DNA of 22,873 bases from positions 1-22,873 of the IMG/VR virus record IMGVR_UViG_3300006880_000055; one strand, given 5' to 3'. The notes under the pieces are model-generated. The model made no database searches, was not told where the DNA came from, and worked only from the letters and a program-made list of their open reading frames with translations. Below are positions 1 to 15,000 of this stretch, piece after piece (the first letter of the stretch is position 1; the number at the start of each line of letters is the position of its first letter). The position numbers and the translations under genes are program-made. The stretch is from a virus.

Positions 1-3000
1 CAAAGAGCATCGCGTGGGACTATTTGAAACATTATGCCGGTCCGGCCGCCGACAGAGTCCTGGAAAGCGAGCTCTCCGTTCGGCTGGGTCACAATCACGC
101 GACCGTCCGGCTGTACGGATCGGACAATGCCGATGCTATGCGAGGTGTCTATAATGATGGGGTGATACTTGATGAGTTCGGGATGATGCGGCCCTCGGTG
201 TGGTCCAGCGTGGTCCTTCCAACTCTCGCGGACCGGCGCGGGTGGGCGACTTTCATTGGGACTCCAACGGGGAAGAATCACTTCCACGATGTAGTTGCGC
301 ACGCCCTCCGAAATCCAGACGAGTGGTTCTATCTCTGTCTCAAAGCTAGTCAAACGCATTTGTTAAGCTCCTTCGAGTTGGAAGAACAACGACGGTTGAT
401 GGACGAGGACGAGTACGCGCAGGAGTACGAATGCTCCTTCGATGCCGCCCTCCGGGGAGCGGTCTACGGGAAGGAAATGAGAGTCGCGGAAGAAGAGGGG
501 CGTGTCGGCCCGGAGTACCATACCGACCCGGAATTCCCAGTTCACGCTGTCTGTGACCTCGGCTTCCACGACGACACGGCCTTTTGGTTCTGGCAGACGC
601 GTCCAGATGGGTTTCTTCTCTCTTACACTTTCTCGGATCACTTCAAGCCTATCGATGAGTATATCAACAAACTGCTTCTCCTTCCGAACTTGGGTGAAGT
701 CTGGTTGCCACATGACGCTAAGGCAAAGACTCTCCAGACGGGAAAGTCCATAGTTGAACAGTTTCTGTATGCGGGGATTCGGCCCCGCATAGTCCCGAAT
801 ATGTTCGTTCACGACGGTATAGCCGCCGCCAGGAAGGTCCTGCCGTATTGCTACTTCGCGACTCCCGGTACTCTTGACGGTGTCGAAGCTCTCAAACAAT
901 ACCAACGACCGTGGGACGAGGACCTGAAGACCTACCGCGAAAAGCCACTCCACGACTGGACCTCCCATTACGCGGACGCGTTCCGTTACTTCGCGATTAT
1001 AGCGCGGGCGCACACCCCCACAATCGCCATCGACGCTACTCCGAAGTCCGCGGACTACTGTTTGGAGAACCTATTTGCAGACCGAGAGAAGGCTCGGTCC
1101 GTGGTGAGAAGGATTTGAGTTCCTCGCCCATTTCGTCTAACGTCATTATTCGGGCGTCGTACATGCAGACTAAAACGTCGTCGAAACTCCAATAATGGCG
1201 ACCATCTATAATGCGGCTCGGACGGCTTTCCGCTATTTCTACAAATTTCTCCGTGAGACGTCTTTGCCGTTCTTCCTTGGTTGTCTTATCGGTGCCCATA
1301 TTTCTTCTCCCAGTTGGGTAGTTCCCAGTATAGCTCCGGATCGTTTACATACTCACTCGCGCGATACTTGCCAGCTTCCCAGGGAAACTCCGTACCGAAA
1401 CACGTCCCTCCCCAAGCGTTTGTGTACTTGATGATGCGAACTACGGGCTCCAGGTGCTCATCGCCGGGATAGAACCCATTTCCGGCTATGATTTTGGATA
1501 TAATTTCCGGTGATGTTATCGTAGACATTAAACCTCCGTCATTTGTCCTCTTTTTCATAAAGTGCTTGCGCGGGGGCACCCGCAGGCGTAGTATAGCCCA
1601 GTCAACCGGGGAGTACAAGCATGAGTTTAGTGACACTACTCATCTACCTAGTCGTGCTCGGACTGGTGTGGTGGCTCATTATCACCTACGTCCCCTTCCC
1701 TCCTCCCGGTAAAGTAATCGTCAACGTTATTTTCGTAGTGCTCCTTATTTTACTCCTACTCAGTCTGGTCGGGATTGACATCCCGCTGCGGAAATAGCGT
1801 CCGATGAGCCAATACGATGAAGCGGCGGGGTCAGGTAGTTCTTCCGGCATAATAGATAGTCTCTCCGACTACGAGACTAAGGAGCCGCACGGAGAGTGCA
1901 AGCGTTGGAAGCAGGAAATCAAGCTGGCTCAGAAAGAGCTTGACGAGTGGTGGCGGCAGGGAGACGAGTGTGAGAATCGCTACTTGGACAATAGAGATGC
2001 GGTTGAGTCCCCCGAGGAGCGGTTTAACATTTACACTTCAAATGTGCAGATTATGCAGTCTGCACTCTATAACTCCATACCTAAAGTGGAGGTTGGCCGG
2101 ACTTTTAAGGATTCCAGCGACGACGTTGCCCGCGTTGCTGCGAATATCCTGCAGAGAGTGCTCCAACAAGACCTCGACTCTCCCCGCCCTGATTTCGACC
2201 CAGCTATGCGGGATGCCATTCAGAACCGCCTCGTACCCGGCTTGGGAGCTGCTTGGTGTAGGCTGGAAACTACGACTCAGGCTATACAGGGAGCCACCAA
2301 TGCTCCCGACGAGATGGGCAACGTGGTCCAACAAGAAGCTTATGAGCAAGTTGTAGACCAGCAAACGAGGACGGAGCACGTACATTTCAAAGACTTCCTT
2401 TGGTCGCCGTGCCGCACCTGGGAAGAGCGTCGTTGGATAGGCAGAAGAGTGATGATGAACCGAGATAAGTTGGTTGCTCGGTTCGGGGAAGAGATTGGGC
2501 GTAAAATTCCGCTGGGAGGCAAGAAGAAATCGTCGGACGACACCAATGCAGTCAAGCCAGAAGAGCTTATCTTCAAGCAAGCAGAAGTCTTCGAGATTTG
2601 GGATCGAGAGAAGCGGTGTGTCTACTGGGTTTGTCCAGAGTGTGACTATCTCCTGGACAAGAGGCAAGACCCACTCAGCATTACAAATTTCGATCCTGCG
2701 CCTAAGCCGCTATTCGCGACTACGACTACGTCTCGGCTCGTACCGACTCCGGATCTTGTGCTTTGGCAGGATCAGTATAACGCACTGGACATCGTCAACA
2801 CGCGCATTGGCTTACTCGTAGATGCGTGTAAGGTCGTAGGCGTTTACGACCGATCGTCGGAAGGTGTTCAGAAACTGCTGAAGGGCAATGAGAATACACT
2901 CATCCCGGTTGATAATTGGGCGATGTTTGCCGAGAAGGGTGGCATCAAGGGACAGATTGACTGGCTACCACTCGACATGGTGGTCGCCGCCATGGAGCAA

Positions 3001-6000
3001 CTCCGAAAAGCCCGAGAAGACCTCAAACAACAAATCTACGAGCTCACTGGTATTGCTGACATCGTACGCGGCGCTACAAAAGCGAGCGAAACCTTGGGCG
3101 CGCAGGAGCTTAAAGCTCAATTCGCGTCAGTCAGGATTCAGTCTCTACAGAGCAGTATCGTTGAGTTTGGTACAGAAATCCTTCGCATTAAAGGAGAGAT
3201 TGCCGCGCGTCACTATACGCCCGAAATCCTCGAGAAAAAGGCGAATTGTGAGAATATGGACGAGGCCGACCGTCCCTTGGTGCCCGCAGCCCTTCAGCTC
3301 CTCAAAAATCCGGGGGCTTTTCAGTGGCGAATTTCTATCCAGCCGGACTCCATGGCTCAGGTTGATTATTCCAAGGAAAAACAGGAACGCATTGAGTTTC
3401 TCGGTGCCGTATCGACGTACATGGAGAAGGCAGTACAAGCTCTTGCCGCTACCCCTCAGCTTATCCCACTTTCTATCACGCTTTTAAAGTTCGGCATATC
3501 GGGATTCCGGGTAAGCAAAGAAATCGAAGGAGCGATCGACAAGGCGCTGAAGGACATGGAACAGGCAGTGCAGAACCCGCCACCGAAACCGCCTGATCCG
3601 GCGATGATTAAAGCGCAAGCGGACGTACAGGGAATGCAAATGAAGACTAAGGCGGATGTCATGTCCACTGTGGCGAAGACCCAGGCTGACATCCAAAGCA
3701 AACGAGCGAAAACTCAGGCCGACATGCAGCAGTCGGCGGTCAAAGCTCTACATCAACAGGTGGTTCAGAATGCGCAAGCGTTGGGTACAGGACCAGGAGG
3801 GCAACCTAATCCCGGTGGACCAACAATCCAATGAAGCTGTGGGATTCGACAGAGGTGGGACCTTTTTTATTGTTCCCGACATACCGGACTTTGTCAGCCC
3901 TATTGACGGATCTGTCGTTAGTGGGCGCGCTGGTCTTAGGGAACACTGTAGGATTCACGACGTTGTTCCTACACAAGACCTCGCCGGTCTGCCCCCTCTG
4001 CATGCTGTTTCCGACTGGAAACACACAGAAGCAGAAAAACGCGAAATTAGAGAAAAATTAGCATACGAGTTTGAACATGCCAGACGAAACCGTTCCTAGC
4101 CTGCGTGACACGATCGAATCCGCTGTAAGTACAGTGGAGTCGACGACGAACGAGGCTCCGACGCCTTCCCAATCTGCTTCTCTTACCCCAGAGCCTCCGA
4201 GCTCTGATCCAGCGGAGAAATCGCAGACCTCCCCGGCGTCGGAGACCTCACCGCCTCCGAAGGAGGAGGAGAAAAAACCGTACTTAGAGCAAAAAGATGC
4301 CACGACAGAAAAACTTCCTGAGGGCACGGATAAGATCGGAAAAACGGAAACGAAATCCGAGGAAGCCGCTCGAGCACGAGTCGACCGACCCCCCGCCTCC
4401 TGGAAAGGAGACGCCAGGAGTGAGTGGAACAAGCTTCCTCTCCCGGTTCGCCAAGAAGTTCTTCGGCGTGAGCGGGACATAGACGGTCAGCTTCGCCAGT
4501 ACGCCGGATTGAAGGGGTTCTCCGACGAATACGCACGTATGATCCAGCCGTACCTCCCGCGCATGCAGAATGTGGGCGTAAATCCCATCCAAGCGGCGCA
4601 GAGGCTGTTCGAGGCTGACCGCATATTGAGTTCTTCGTCCAAAGTGGACCGGGCTCAGTATTTGGCGAAGATTATTCAGGATTATGACATTGATATCCCC
4701 ACTTTGGACAGCGTCTTGTCCGGGCGGGTGACTCAACAGAATGATCCGCAAACAGTTATCCGGCGGGAGATCGAGCAAGCTCTCCAGCCTGTGTTCGGTT
4801 TCATGCAACAGCAGCAACAGCAACATCGGTCGTTGGAGCAGCAACAGCAGCAGAAAGCCGACGAAATGGTCGGCAATATGGCTACGGACCCCAACTTTCC
4901 GTACTACGAGGACTTGCGGGAAGACATGGCGGACATGATAGATCTAGCGGCTGCAAGAGGGCTTGCATTAACTCTACCTCAAGCGTATGCTAGGGCTGCG
5001 GCTGCTCACCCAGAAATCGGCCCATTAGTAGTCGGGGAAATGCACAAACAACAACTTCAGCGGACGACACAGGAAGCTCAGCGCGCTAAGGCAGCTTCCG
5101 TCAGCGTCGGAGGTGCTCCTACGGGCACCCCACCGAACAGTGTCGATCCGACGGATTTGCGTGCGACATTAGAGCATTCTATTGCAGTCAACTCGAGACG
5201 CATGTGAGCCTAACGTTCCTTTTTCTTCCTGTACGGCTAAAGTCGACCACGGAGATACGACAACATAAGTATCGGGCACCGCTTCGCCCGAAGCAGAAGC
5301 GTATTGTGAAGTGGACGAGAGTTAGGCTCTCACGTCCAACGGATTTTGACGAAGTGACTGGCTCTCAGCACCCATCGTCTGCGGAAATTCAAGAAACTTT
5401 GAAATCCTACGAACCCCCTACGGTTCTTCTGACGATGGAGTCAAATTATGGCATTCGCGAACACGTCCATAACGGACATTATTGCGACGACCATTCAGTC
5501 ACGAACGAAGGTCATCAGCGATAACGTAACAAAGAACAACGCTCTTCTGGCGTATCTCAAGAAGGGCGGCAACCAGAAGACATTCTCTGGCGGCAATACC
5601 ATCATGCAGGAACTGTCGTTTGCTGAGAACGGCAATGCAGGATGGTATTCCGGCTACGAGACTCTGCCTGTGGCGGCGCAAGACGTCATCAGCTCGGCGG
5701 AGTATACCATCAAGCAAGCAGCCTGTCCTGTCACCATCTCCGGCCTGGAAGAACTCCAGAACAATGGTAAGGAACAGATGATTGACCTGATGGAATCGCG
5801 TATCACGGTCGCCGAAAGCACAATGGCGAACTTGATCGCGGCTTCTATCTACAGCGATGGTACAGGTTCCGGCGGCAAGGAACTGGACGGCCTGCTGAAA
5901 CAAGTCCCAACCGACCCGACCACCAGCACAGTCGGGGGCATCGATCGCGCGACGTGGACGTTCTGGCGCAGCAAGATTTTCAAGGCCACAACGACCGGCG

Positions 6001-9000
6001 GCGCAGCGACTACCGCTTCCAATATTCAGAGCTATTTCAACCGCCTGTGGGCATCGCTCGTGCGCGGGAGTGACCGGCCGAACCTGATTATCGTGGATAA
6101 CACCTATTGGGGCTTCTATATGGCGTCCCTTCAGGCAATCCAGCGGTTCACCGATTCTGGCACTGCTAACCTTGGATTCGTGACTGTGAAGTTCATGGAT
6201 GCGGATGTCGTGTTGGATGGCGGTATTGGCGGATTCATGCCGTCAAGTACCGCGTACTTCCTCAACACGAAGCATCTGTTCTTCCGGCCGCATGCTGACC
6301 GGAACTTCACGTCGCTGAAGCCCGGAGATCGTTACTCTGTGAACCAAGACGCGCACGTTACGATCTTGGCCTTCGCAGGGAATCTGACCTCGGATGGCCT
6401 TCAGTTCCAGGGCAAAATGTTCGAGTAAGGAGCTAATCATGGGATATTCAGCAGTTGATCAACTGATTGGCATGACGCCTATTAGTTGGAGCGGTGTGCC
6501 GGACACGACTCAGCGGCATCCTCTTGGCCTCATCGCCAATGCCACAGATCCGTATTGGGGTGGAGCAGAGTTCATTTATCTGCAGGCTCCTTTGTCCACG
6601 GCAGTCAAGGTTGGAGCGGTATTTTCCTACGACGTAGCCACTCAGTTCCTGGCTGCGCTGATGGCGAACACGGCCATCCTCGGCAAAGCAGCGGCGATTT
6701 GCACGAACGTTGTGCCTTCTTCGGCCTCCGCTCAGTACGTGTGGTGTCTGATCAGCGGGCAAGCACCAGTCTGGTCCGCCGCGTCCATTGCGGCGAATAC
6801 CGCAATCGGTATCGTGGCAGCGGGACAGGCAGGCACGCTCGCGGCAGGTAAGCAGCTCAACAACGCGCGTGTCACGGTCGCGGCGACCACTACGGTCGTC
6901 AAGGCCGGTACGCTCACGGAAAACGGTTCTACTACCATTCGGCCGCCGAACGTTGACGGCTGGTTCCCTGGTCTGGCAATCACGGGTACAGGTATCGCGG
7001 CGAGCAGCGTTATCAATTCCATTACCGGCAAGGACGTCACGCTTAACAACGCGGCGACCGCGACCGGCAGCATTAGCGCGACCGCCACGTACAACGACTC
7101 CACGAACTTTTGGAACCTCGTTGTCTGCAATCGTATTTCCATGCAGGGACCGATTACGTGATTGTTGCAGGTCAGCTTAAGTTTGACAAGAACGGGCGCG
7201 TCCTGGTTACTGAGGCTGCGCCCGTTTCTCCACCTGGAAGTTTGACGCCGGTGGACAAGGATGGCAATGCGTGTTTTGAGAACAACCTCAATCCACCATT
7301 TTTTAACGACGAAATTGGCTACGGGCTGGACGGACGATTGTGTGTGCAGACTAGTCCTCCTGTACGCGGTAGGTTGGAAAAGGGTCTGCGAATCGAGGAA
7401 ACAGCGCCTATTCAGTCTTACTGGAATGGGCTCCCCTTTACTGCGGACGGCAGGCTCGCGGTGACTAAGGTGGGCACTCCTTCTCAAAGTTCTGGCTTTG
7501 ACACAGGGTTTGACACAGGCTATGGCTCGTAAAACATTCTTCGACTTGAGTGCGCAAGCGGCGGCGACGTTGGCGGACAATACCACGGCTGACATCAGTC
7601 CGGCTGACGTGCGAACCATGATTACCGACTTCCTGGATACCATGCGTCCGGCCTACGGCGTTCTTACGGACTCGCCGACAGGCATCACTAAACTGGTGAA
7701 CATTGCTGCGCTCCCCTTGGCTTGGACAGACATCCAGCGTGCAGACTCGCCAGAATTCACACTGTCTGCGACCAACGGGTCCATTTCCCGGCCCAGTCAA
7801 ACCTGCTCTAGCCGTATCGTTTGCAGTGTGGACGTGTACGGACCGCAGGGTAAAATCATCACCGGGCAGCTCGCCAACAACGGCGTAGCGACACAGTTTA
7901 AGAGTACAATCACGTGCGGAGGCCCGACAAAACCAGAAACGTTGTTGATAACAGGGGTCGTTACGGCGGCGGTTAATCCGCTGTTCCAGATTTATGTGAA
8001 CACAGACTCCGATGGCGTATCCTTTACATTTAAGGATGGCGTATTCGCGGTCGAGAATGTGCCCATGAGAGGCGGAACAACGACTCAGCGGGCGGCTCCT
8101 CCAGCACCCGCACATCGGACGACTGCTTCTTCAGCAAGGGCCAAGAAATAGGAGACTACAGTGGCAGCAGTGATTTCAAACTTGCAGTTCAGCGACCAAG
8201 ACGTACTGAATCCAAAGTACGCGAGTGACAAGCGTCTTATCGCCAAATTTTACAAGAATGCGATTTTCAACGAATTTAAGAGCAACCAGGAAGGTCGCGC
8301 CATTTACGATGAGATCGACTACATTCGCATCATCACGCCCGGTTCGCGTGATGACTTCCGCACGGAAGTAACCGTCGAATATCAGCGCCGGTTCCCCGAG
8401 CAGTGGGCGCAGTACAAGGCCTCCCAGGAACAAGCAGTGAGCGGGACGCCGATTAACATGGTTCCGTGGCTTTCTATCGGTCAGGTGGAGGAGCTTAAGT
8501 TTTTCCACATCACCACGGTAGAGCAGATTATCGATGCGCCCGACACCATCGCGCAAAAGTTCTCGGGGTTTCAGTCGCTCAAGCAGAAAGCAAAAGCCTT
8601 CCTGGATTCTGCTTCTAGCGAGGCCGAGAAGACCCGCTTGGAAGGTGCCCTGAAGGAGCGAGACGCAAAGATTTCTTCCCTGGAGCAGAACCTCGCGGCT
8701 ATGGGGCAGAAACTGGACCAACTACTTGCGAAGAAGTGATCCATGGCTTATCCTCCTCGCGACACGGTTGCTGGCATAATCAACGCTATTCAGGCGGAGT
8801 TCAGCCTGCAATCTAGCGTGACGGATGCTACAGGTCTCAACCTTACCGCGCTGATTAACTCCGCGGGGAGAGAGTTAGTTCTCACGTATCCTTGGCAGCA
8901 ACTCAGCCGGGACTTCACGGTGACGTTGACTGGGCTTACTGGTGAGTACGACCTGCCCGACGACTGGGAGTACTTCGAAGACCAGACACAGTGGGACTCG

Positions 9001-12000
9001 ACAAATCATTGGCCGCTCATGGGGCCGACGAGTGCCCAAGAGTGGAAGTGGGTTAACGAAGGGAACATTGGGGTGGCTGGACCTCGCATACGCTACCGCG
9101 TGCGCGCGAACAAGTTCCAAGTGTTTCCCTCGACGGAAACTTCCACCTTGAGCATGGAGTACATCAGTGGGATGTGGGTGGAAAGCACTGATGGCAGCGA
9201 GGAGTATCGCACCGTACAGAACAGCGACAATGTTGTCCGGCTGGACCCGTTCCTGCTCCAAAAGTACGCCAAGCTGAAATTCTGGGAAACGAAGGGCTTT
9301 GACACCACGGCGTTCAAGGACGACTTCCTGCGGGTGTACTTCGGCCTTATTGGAAAGGACAAAGGCGCTCCCGTACTGAACCTGTCACGCAGACCCAACA
9401 TAGGACTCTTGACGGTCAATAATGTCCCAGACGGTAACTGGAACACCTAATGCCCGCGATTCCTAAAAGAGCTGTTCCGCGCGTCAACCAGCCAGCGACT
9501 ATCCCCTCCCCGGTCGGCGGGCTAAACGCGCGCGACACGCTTATCACTATGAAACCGGAGGACGCTCCCCTCCTAAAGAATATGATTGTGGAGCCTTACG
9601 GCGTCGGCGTGCGTCGGGGTTACATCGAGCACGCGACTGGTCTGGCTGGCGAAGTCCAAACTATACTCACTTGGGTATCAGGCACCGGCTCTAAGATGTG
9701 GGCCGTGCTAGACAACAGCACCATCCGGTGGATGAAGGAAATCACAACTGCTGACGACTATACGGGTGATCCGGCGGACATTTCCGGGCTGGCGACCGCG
9801 CAGTGGCGGCAGACACAGTTCGCCAATTCCGCTGGACAACATATGGTCGCGGTCAGCGGTTTTGACAACCCCATTGTCTACAACGCGACGGCGGGCCTCA
9901 CGCGATTGACTTTAGGAGATGGCGTAACTCCGTACACGATAGCTGGCGTCAATCCCAACCTTTTCATTTCCGTCTGTATTCACCAGAAGAGGCTGTGGTT
10001 TGTCGAGAAGAATACCATGAAGGGATGGTACTTGCCGACAGACGCGGTCTATGGCACGGTCACTAAGTTCGACTTCGGCCCGATTTTCGACAAAGGCGGT
10101 TATCTGGTCGGCATCTTTACGTGGTCTAAAGACACTGGCGGCGGGCCACAGAACTCCCTAGTTGTAGTTACGAGCGAGGGGCAACTTGCGATTTACGCGG
10201 GCATCGACCCGGCGTCGGCTAGTACGTGGGCGCTCACTAGCGTAAACTTCATCGGTGCTCCAGTCGGATACAACTTCGGTGCCAATACTTCTGGCGATCT
10301 GTTGCTGCTTACGGAGCAGGCTCTAATCAGCCTGAACCTTGCGACTCAGGATGCCGAAATTGGCATGGATTCTTCCAGGCAATTGAGCGCCAAGATTCAG
10401 CGTCTGTTGGCTGTGACCCTTTCCGGCAACCAAGACGAGTATGGCTGGCAGGTCATTGAGTATCCGGCATTGAATCTAGTGTTGTTGAACACGCCAACAA
10501 CAGACAGCGGCATTTTCCAATTTGCCGGACAGTCCGTCACGAAGGCGTGGTCTACGCTAGAGGGCTTTGATGCTCTGTGCTGGCGGCTGTTTCGGCAGGA
10601 CATGTTCTTTGGCACAGCGGATGGCGTTGTCTACCAAGGTCTCACAGGCTTCCTGGACGGCGTAGCCTTAGACGGTTCCGGTGGTTCGGCGATTGAGTTT
10701 GAGGCACAACAGGCATTCAGCATCCTTGAACATTCGGGGCCGAAGTACGTGTCCATGGTTCGGCCGTCTATAGTTTCTGGAGCAATTCCCAACATTCTCG
10801 TTGGTGTGCTGTTCGACTACAACGTGGAAACTGTATTCGGCGATCTTGCTATTGCGGCTGTGGACGCTGCTTTCTGGGACGCAGACCTGTGGGACTCAGG
10901 ACTGTGGGGTTCTGGCTTGCTGGTCAACCGCGAATGGACCACAGTTGGGGGCGAAGGATACGCATGCTCTATCCGTTTAAGAGGTCGAGCCACTGACGAA
11001 ACGTTCTGGATTGCCACAGACTGGATATTTACTCCGGGCGCGGGGCTATGATCGTATTTGACAAAGACCCGTTTGGTCTGTACGCAAGCTGGATCTGCCA
11101 TCGGTTGCAATACGCGCCGACGACCCACTTTCGCACACTCTCGCGCGTGGAAGGCGCTCAGATACGTGGCGTTGTCGGGTACGACAACTGGAATCAGGCA
11201 AGCTGTATGATGCACGTTTGCGGTGACGGAAGGTGGCTTACTCGCGAACTGTTGTTCGCAGCTTTTAATTATCCGTTCACCATCTGCGGCCTGAACTGTG
11301 TGTTCGGGCTGGTGCCGTCCGGCAACGAAGAAGCCTTGCGGTTCGATCGGCACTTGGGGTTCAAGGACGTGGTTGAGTTAAAGGACGCGCACCCGGACGG
11401 CAGTATGTTCCTGCTGCGCATGGACCGTGCGGATTGTCGATGGTTGGAGCCGATACATCATGAAGGCAAGCGCGCCATCAGCGTATGACAAGCTAGCGGC
11501 GGCGAAGGCTGCTCAGCCGACTGGCACTGCGTCGCAGTCGTACAAGCCGCTGAGCTGGACTCCGCCCACATTCGGCGGAAACAAGTTCCAGGCCGGAGTC
11601 ATGCCGCAGCAACTCCAGCCAGGACAGGTCCAGTACGACACCTCCACGCCAGGACGACAAGGTGTGGTCGCCGCCGCTCCGAGCAACGCGGACATCGGGG
11701 CACTCTACGCGAAGGCGAAGCCGGTCAATATCCCCTTGCCGCTAGCTGTGGCGAATAAAGGTAGTTCACAGGCTACGTTCAACCGCTTGTCGCCACAAGC
11801 GCAGGCGTTCGCGAACGCCGCCGCTCTGCGCCGCGACGCAGCAATGGCGAAGGTTCAGCAACAGATTGACGCTCAGAAGCAGGCGGCTCAGGCAGCGAGA
11901 AACGCCACGGCGCAGAACTGGGCGTACAATTCTCAGCAGTGGGGTGGTGGCGGAAGTCAGCAGGGAATGCCGATAGCCGCTCAGTTTAATACTCAACCGG

Positions 12001-15000
12001 GACATAGATAATGGGCGGAAAATCGAGTCCTTCCCCACCTGACTACACTCAAGCTGCTCAGCAGACAGCGGCGGGTAATCTGGAGATGGCGCGGGCGGCA
12101 ACTGCCGCAAACCGGCCGACTCAGGTTACGCCGTTCGGTACGTCTTCGTGGTACAACACTCCGGGCACCGACGAGTGGGTACAGAACGTCGAGCTTGACC
12201 CGGATACGCAAGCCGCGTTGGAAAGTCAGCAAAATGTCCAGAGGTATATGTCCGATCTGGGCACGAAGTACATGGGCAGGGTCGAGGAGAGTATGGACAA
12301 GCCATACACCGACCTTGGCCCGATGGAGCAGCAAAACCTGGGAGCAATGCCGGAACTAGGCTTCGGCGCAGTCCAGCAGATTCAAGACGCAATGATGGAG
12401 CGCCTGAATCCTGGCTTGCAGAAGCAACGCTCAGCAGCGCAACAGCGGCTCGCTTCTCAGGGCATCACGTTGGGCAGCGAGGCGGAGGGCGACGTTCAAC
12501 AGCAACTCAATGAGTCGGAGAACGCCGCTAACCGGGAAGCCTTGCTGTCTGCGATGGGCGCTTACGGAGACATCACCGGGAGGCAACTCCAGGGCAGACA
12601 GCAGCAGATGGCGGAGTACGCTCAGCGCCAGCAGGGTCGGCAGCAGCAACTGACCGAGCAAGCGTACGAGCGCAACCTTCCGTTGAGCGAGCTGAATGCT
12701 ATCCTGCGCGGCAATCAGGTGCAGGCTCCGCAGTTCAGTAGCTTCCAGGGTCAGGGTGCAACTGCGGGACCAGATCTTAGTGGGGCTGCCGAGTCGCAGT
12801 ATCAGGCAGCACTGGGAGGGTCCAACGCGAGCAAGGCGGCGGGCGCTGGACTTGGAAGCGCGGTCGGTGGATTGCTCGGTACGTTTATCATGCCTGGAGT
12901 TGGAACAGCCGCCGGAGCTAGCATCGGCGGTATGCTTGGAGGGTCATAATGGCACTTCCTGTTTACACAGATCCAAACGCTGGCGGGGACGTCTACGACC
13001 CGCAGGGTGCGGACATTCAGCAGGCTATGCTTGCCGAAGCTCTGCGTCGCCAGAAGCTGCGAGAGCAGCAGGCTCAGGCTGGCGCGTATGCGCCGATGGG
13101 CGGTCAGATGGTGGGGACACAGCGGTATCAGCACTACGTCCCGGACTATGGCGCGGGCTTCCGCAACATGGCGAATATCATCGGCTCCAAGGGCGAGATG
13201 GCTGGCGCTCAGGGCGCGTTCGACAAGCAAGCGCAGGCTCGTGCGTCCCGGGAGCAGCAAGAGTTCGAGCGGTGGAAGGCTATGCAGCCGAAAGCGCCTG
13301 TCGCGCCTGCTCCTGCTCCGGCTCCTGCGGCGGCGGCTCTTCCGCAGACGATGGACAGCATAGGGGGATCCCCCGGCCCAAAAGCTCCGGGGGCGGGTTT
13401 CCAGCAGGTTGGATATGAGCCTGACGCGGAAGCTCCGCTCCCTGATCTTACTCCCGTGGGCGTGGGTGAGGCTTTGGATGATTCAGAGGAGGATGACGAA
13501 GGAGACGACTCCTTCAACCTCGAGCCCGGAGAAGAAGACTTCGATAACGCCGACACCACCGACGACGGAGATACCGGCGATACTGCAGAAGCCGAAACGA
13601 CCCCGCAAACACAAGTAGACAGCACGTCCATCGGCCAAGATGTCACACCACAGGAACCGAGTGCGCTTCGCGCGGCGTTTGAACAGACTGCTGCGCAACC
13701 TCCTACGGCGGCGGGAACCGTCACCCAAGGTGGAACGCCACTCGCCACGGCACCGAACGACGAGCGCGCGATGTGGCTTCTCCAGGGCATGCAGAATTTC
13801 CCCAAGCTGAGGCAGGCGTTGTCCCACGCCTACGCTCAGGAGTCCGCAGCAGGGAAGAAACGCGCGCCAATCAACCTCGGCCAAGGCGTCCTGTACGACC
13901 CGAACACCGGGCAGTATCTCGCTTCCGAGGAGTTTAAGAACAGAGTACAGGGTAAGTCGAATCTCAAGCGCGAGGAGCAGTATCTGCAGTTCCTCAACCA
14001 GCGCGAGCTGGAGCTTACGCGGCAGATGGGCCGCGCCAAGAGCTTCGAGGAACGCGGCAAGTTCGAGGCTTTGCGCGCCCAGATTGCCCGCGAACGCATT
14101 ATCTCGCAGGAAAAGGTTGCCAACATCAAGGCCGGAGCCAAGGTCAAGGCGGCGGGAGACATCGCGGGTGCTATCCGCGGCAATAAACTCCCGGCAGCGG
14201 CAGCGAAAGGCATCCAGGAGTCCCGGCAGAATATGCGCCGCGCCGAGGAAGCTCTGTCGGCGCTGGAGGGTAATCCGGACGCCGTGGGCTTTAAAGGATT
14301 CGCTCCGCAAGCTTGGCTGAACCGAATGGACCCGAAAGGCGTGGAGGCGCGGGCGGCAATCGCAGACCTTGGAAGCATGATTGTGCATGACCGGTCTGGC
14401 GCGGCAGTGACGGCGGCGGAGTTCCCGCGCTTGCAGCCGTTCATCCCGGACATTAGGGACGACTTCGAAACCGCCCGGAAGAAGTTGCGCCGGTTCGTGC
14501 AGGTCTACAAGGAGTATGAGCAGTCTTGGATAGGGCTTATGGGCGAGTCCTTCGGCGGGGAGCCTACTCCTAAGGGACCGCCGGGAAGTTCCTCGCAGCC
14601 GACGTACAAGTATGATGCTCATGGGAACCCAATGAAATGATCATTAACGTGGCCGGCGACGACATTACAGTTCCGGACGGAACCACCAAGGAGAACGCGG
14701 ACCGCATTGCTCGCATGCACCTTATCCGGGTGGGCAAGCTGAAGGCGGAGACCGGCCCCGCGCTCACGCGCCAGTCCGTGCAAGAGGAAGTAGCTGCCCG
14801 AGACCCGAACTTGTGGGACAAGTTCTGGGGAGGCGGCGTCGGTGTACGTGCGCGCGAGATGGCTGCGGGCCTTCAGGCTCCGTTCAAAGACTTAACGCCT
14901 GAACAGCGCAACGTTCTCAACACCGCCCGCGACGTTCGCAGTGCCGAAGGACCAATGGCTAACATCGGCAGCGCGGCAGCGGACGTCGGTGTAGCGGCGC